From: Clitopilus passeckerianus
Lineage: Eukaryota; Basidiomycota; Agaricomycetes; Agaricales; Entolomataceae
Reading direction: 5' to 3'
Assembly: GCA_944990035.1 (NCBI GenBank)
Contig: CALYLX010000121.1
Location: 329,061-393,060 of the forward strand
DNA length: 64,000 nt
Shown here: one piece after another, positions 63,261 to 64,000 of the stretch
How positions within the stretch are numbered: position 1 is the first letter of the stretch
Layout: each line of letters opens with the position of its first letter
Program-made: the position numbers and the translations under genes
Notes under the pieces: model-generated
What the model saw: only the letters and a program-made list of their open reading frames with translations
Database searches by the model: none
What the model was told of the DNA's origin: nothing

Positions 63261-63721
63261 GCATTAGGACATTTTGGGCACCAATACCTCGCATCACTGT
63301 ATATTTATCATTCATGTGTTGGATGTACTCTATAATATCTTGGGACTGCACGATACATGTTATCAGGGAATATCAATGAGGATAAGGTGGTATATTGGGG
63401 CAGTGTTGGTGGTGTACCCATAACAGGCAAATTACATCATTTTCTTCCATACCACACGTCACTTGCACTGAAAACGTCACAATTGGTTGATTCACGGCTA
63501 ACGACTGCTTGTATAGTATGCGTGAAATATCGTAGACGCGATTAGATTATTAGGGAAGAATGAGAGCCCAAAGTAGCCGACACGGTACAGGACAAGCACA
63601 AACTAAGAGGCATAGAAAGTAGGAACGAAGGAAAGGTCTATAAATGGTGAACCCAGGAAAACGTCCGTCGCAGCAAGAGCGGAGAGAACTCAGATAGGGA
63701 GTTCAGGCGGCATGAGTACGC
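63261..63721. other. convergent spacer
   Basis: 3' flanks of the Aurora gene and of the next minus-strand gene; no feature seen. Confidence 0.4.
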
Positions 63722-64000
63722 TCACTCAGCGTGCTCGTGGGTGGAGGTAGTGGGTGCAACAGCTGTGGATTGCTTGTTGATGTTGGCAAGCACAGGCTTG
63801 AGCACGGTGTTGTAGGTAACTTGAGCACCCTGTAAAATTGGATTGATCAGTAAGAATTCGGTGTGACTTGAATGCAACATACTCGGAAAGCGGGGAGCTG
63901 GAGCCGACAATGAATGCGGTCTTGAAAGGAAGTACCAAGGGACGTAGTAGAGAACTAGACGGAGGGCGAAGCTTTCTAATGAAGTTGAAGAAGCCGAACA
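63722..64000 (-). CDS. yop1: YOP1/REEP-like ER-shaping protein, 3' part, cut by window edge
   Basis: The last exon (63829-63722) encodes GAQVTYNTVLKPVLANINKQ followed by a Thr/Ala/His-rich end and TGA at 63722. This is the helix after the hairpin membrane domain of DP1/Yop1/REEP proteins. The exon before it reads VLYYVPWYF and then FKTAFIV in two shifted frames; adding one base at 63924-63929 and one at 63900-63909 makes a normal Yop1 segment. Yop1 bends ER membrane into tubules. The 5' part lies beyond the right edge, where an acceptor-like TTAG stands at about 63978. Confidence 0.72.
   Translation of the reverse strand, partial: CSASSTSLESFALRLVLYYVPWYFLSRPHSLSAPAPRFPSMLHSSHTEFLLINPILQGAQVTYNTVLKPVLANINKQSTAVAPTTSTHEHAE

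Overview
The window is nuclear DNA from a filamentous basidiomycete, most likely a mushroom-forming Agaricomycete. Genes are split by many 45-75 nt introns with GT...AG ends, several have coding microexons of 6-8 nt, and one short gene encodes a CaaX-ended lipopeptide pheromone precursor of the homobasidiomycete type. I identified 18 protein genes (one running off the right edge) and one tRNA, and give exon coordinates where I could reconcile reading phase across introns.

Layout. 0-9 kb: an unrecognised 468-aa soluble protein (+), a Kre9/Knh1-like type I membrane protein (-) and a Med9-like Mediator subunit (-). 9-15 kb: a repeat-rich, gene-poor stretch with a duplicated ~150-bp block downstream of a TATA box and paired GGCGGGAAA sites, three tandem units flanked by the inverted repeat GGAGGCA/TGCCTCC, and a degenerate 0.3-0.5 kb repeat family (11.0-13.9 kb, with a relative at 5 kb), followed by a small unknown gene (-). 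15-18 kb: no gene seen. 18-26 kb: an OTT_1508-type deaminase (+), retromer VPS35 (-), tRNA-Val(CAC) and an unknown 416-aa protein (-). 26-29.3 kb: apparently decayed coding remnants, then a 38-codon pheromone precursor at 29426-29542. 30-41 kb: conserved housekeeping and meiotic genes: GET2-like (+), an L51/S25-family mitochondrial ribosomal protein (-) head-to-head with SWC2/VPS72 (+), then CDK1 (-) head-to-head with MSH4 (+). 42-50 kb: an FAD-dependent oxidoreductase, a secreted double-psi barrel (RlpA-like) protein and a Bni4-like bud-neck/PP1-binding protein, all on +. 50-64 kb: an M1 aminopeptidase of the LTA4 hydrolase type (+), an ArfGAP (-), two tandem UNC93-like transporters (-), Aurora kinase (+) and the 3' end of a YOP1/REEP-like gene (-).

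No single pathway unites the window. Loose themes are cell cycle and meiosis (CDK1, Aurora, MSH4), endomembrane traffic (VPS35, GET2, ArfGAP, YOP1) and transcription/chromatin (Med9, SWC2). The clearest accessory features are the pheromone precursor, the OTT_1508 deaminase, the UNC93 tandem pair and the 9-14 kb repeat region.

Sequence quality: at least ten places in six genes (14.3 kb, and 49.8-64 kb) read as if one base is missing, mostly in or beside short homopolymers, within otherwise intact conserved or coding-like reading. I treat these as probable assembly deletions rather than pseudogenes.
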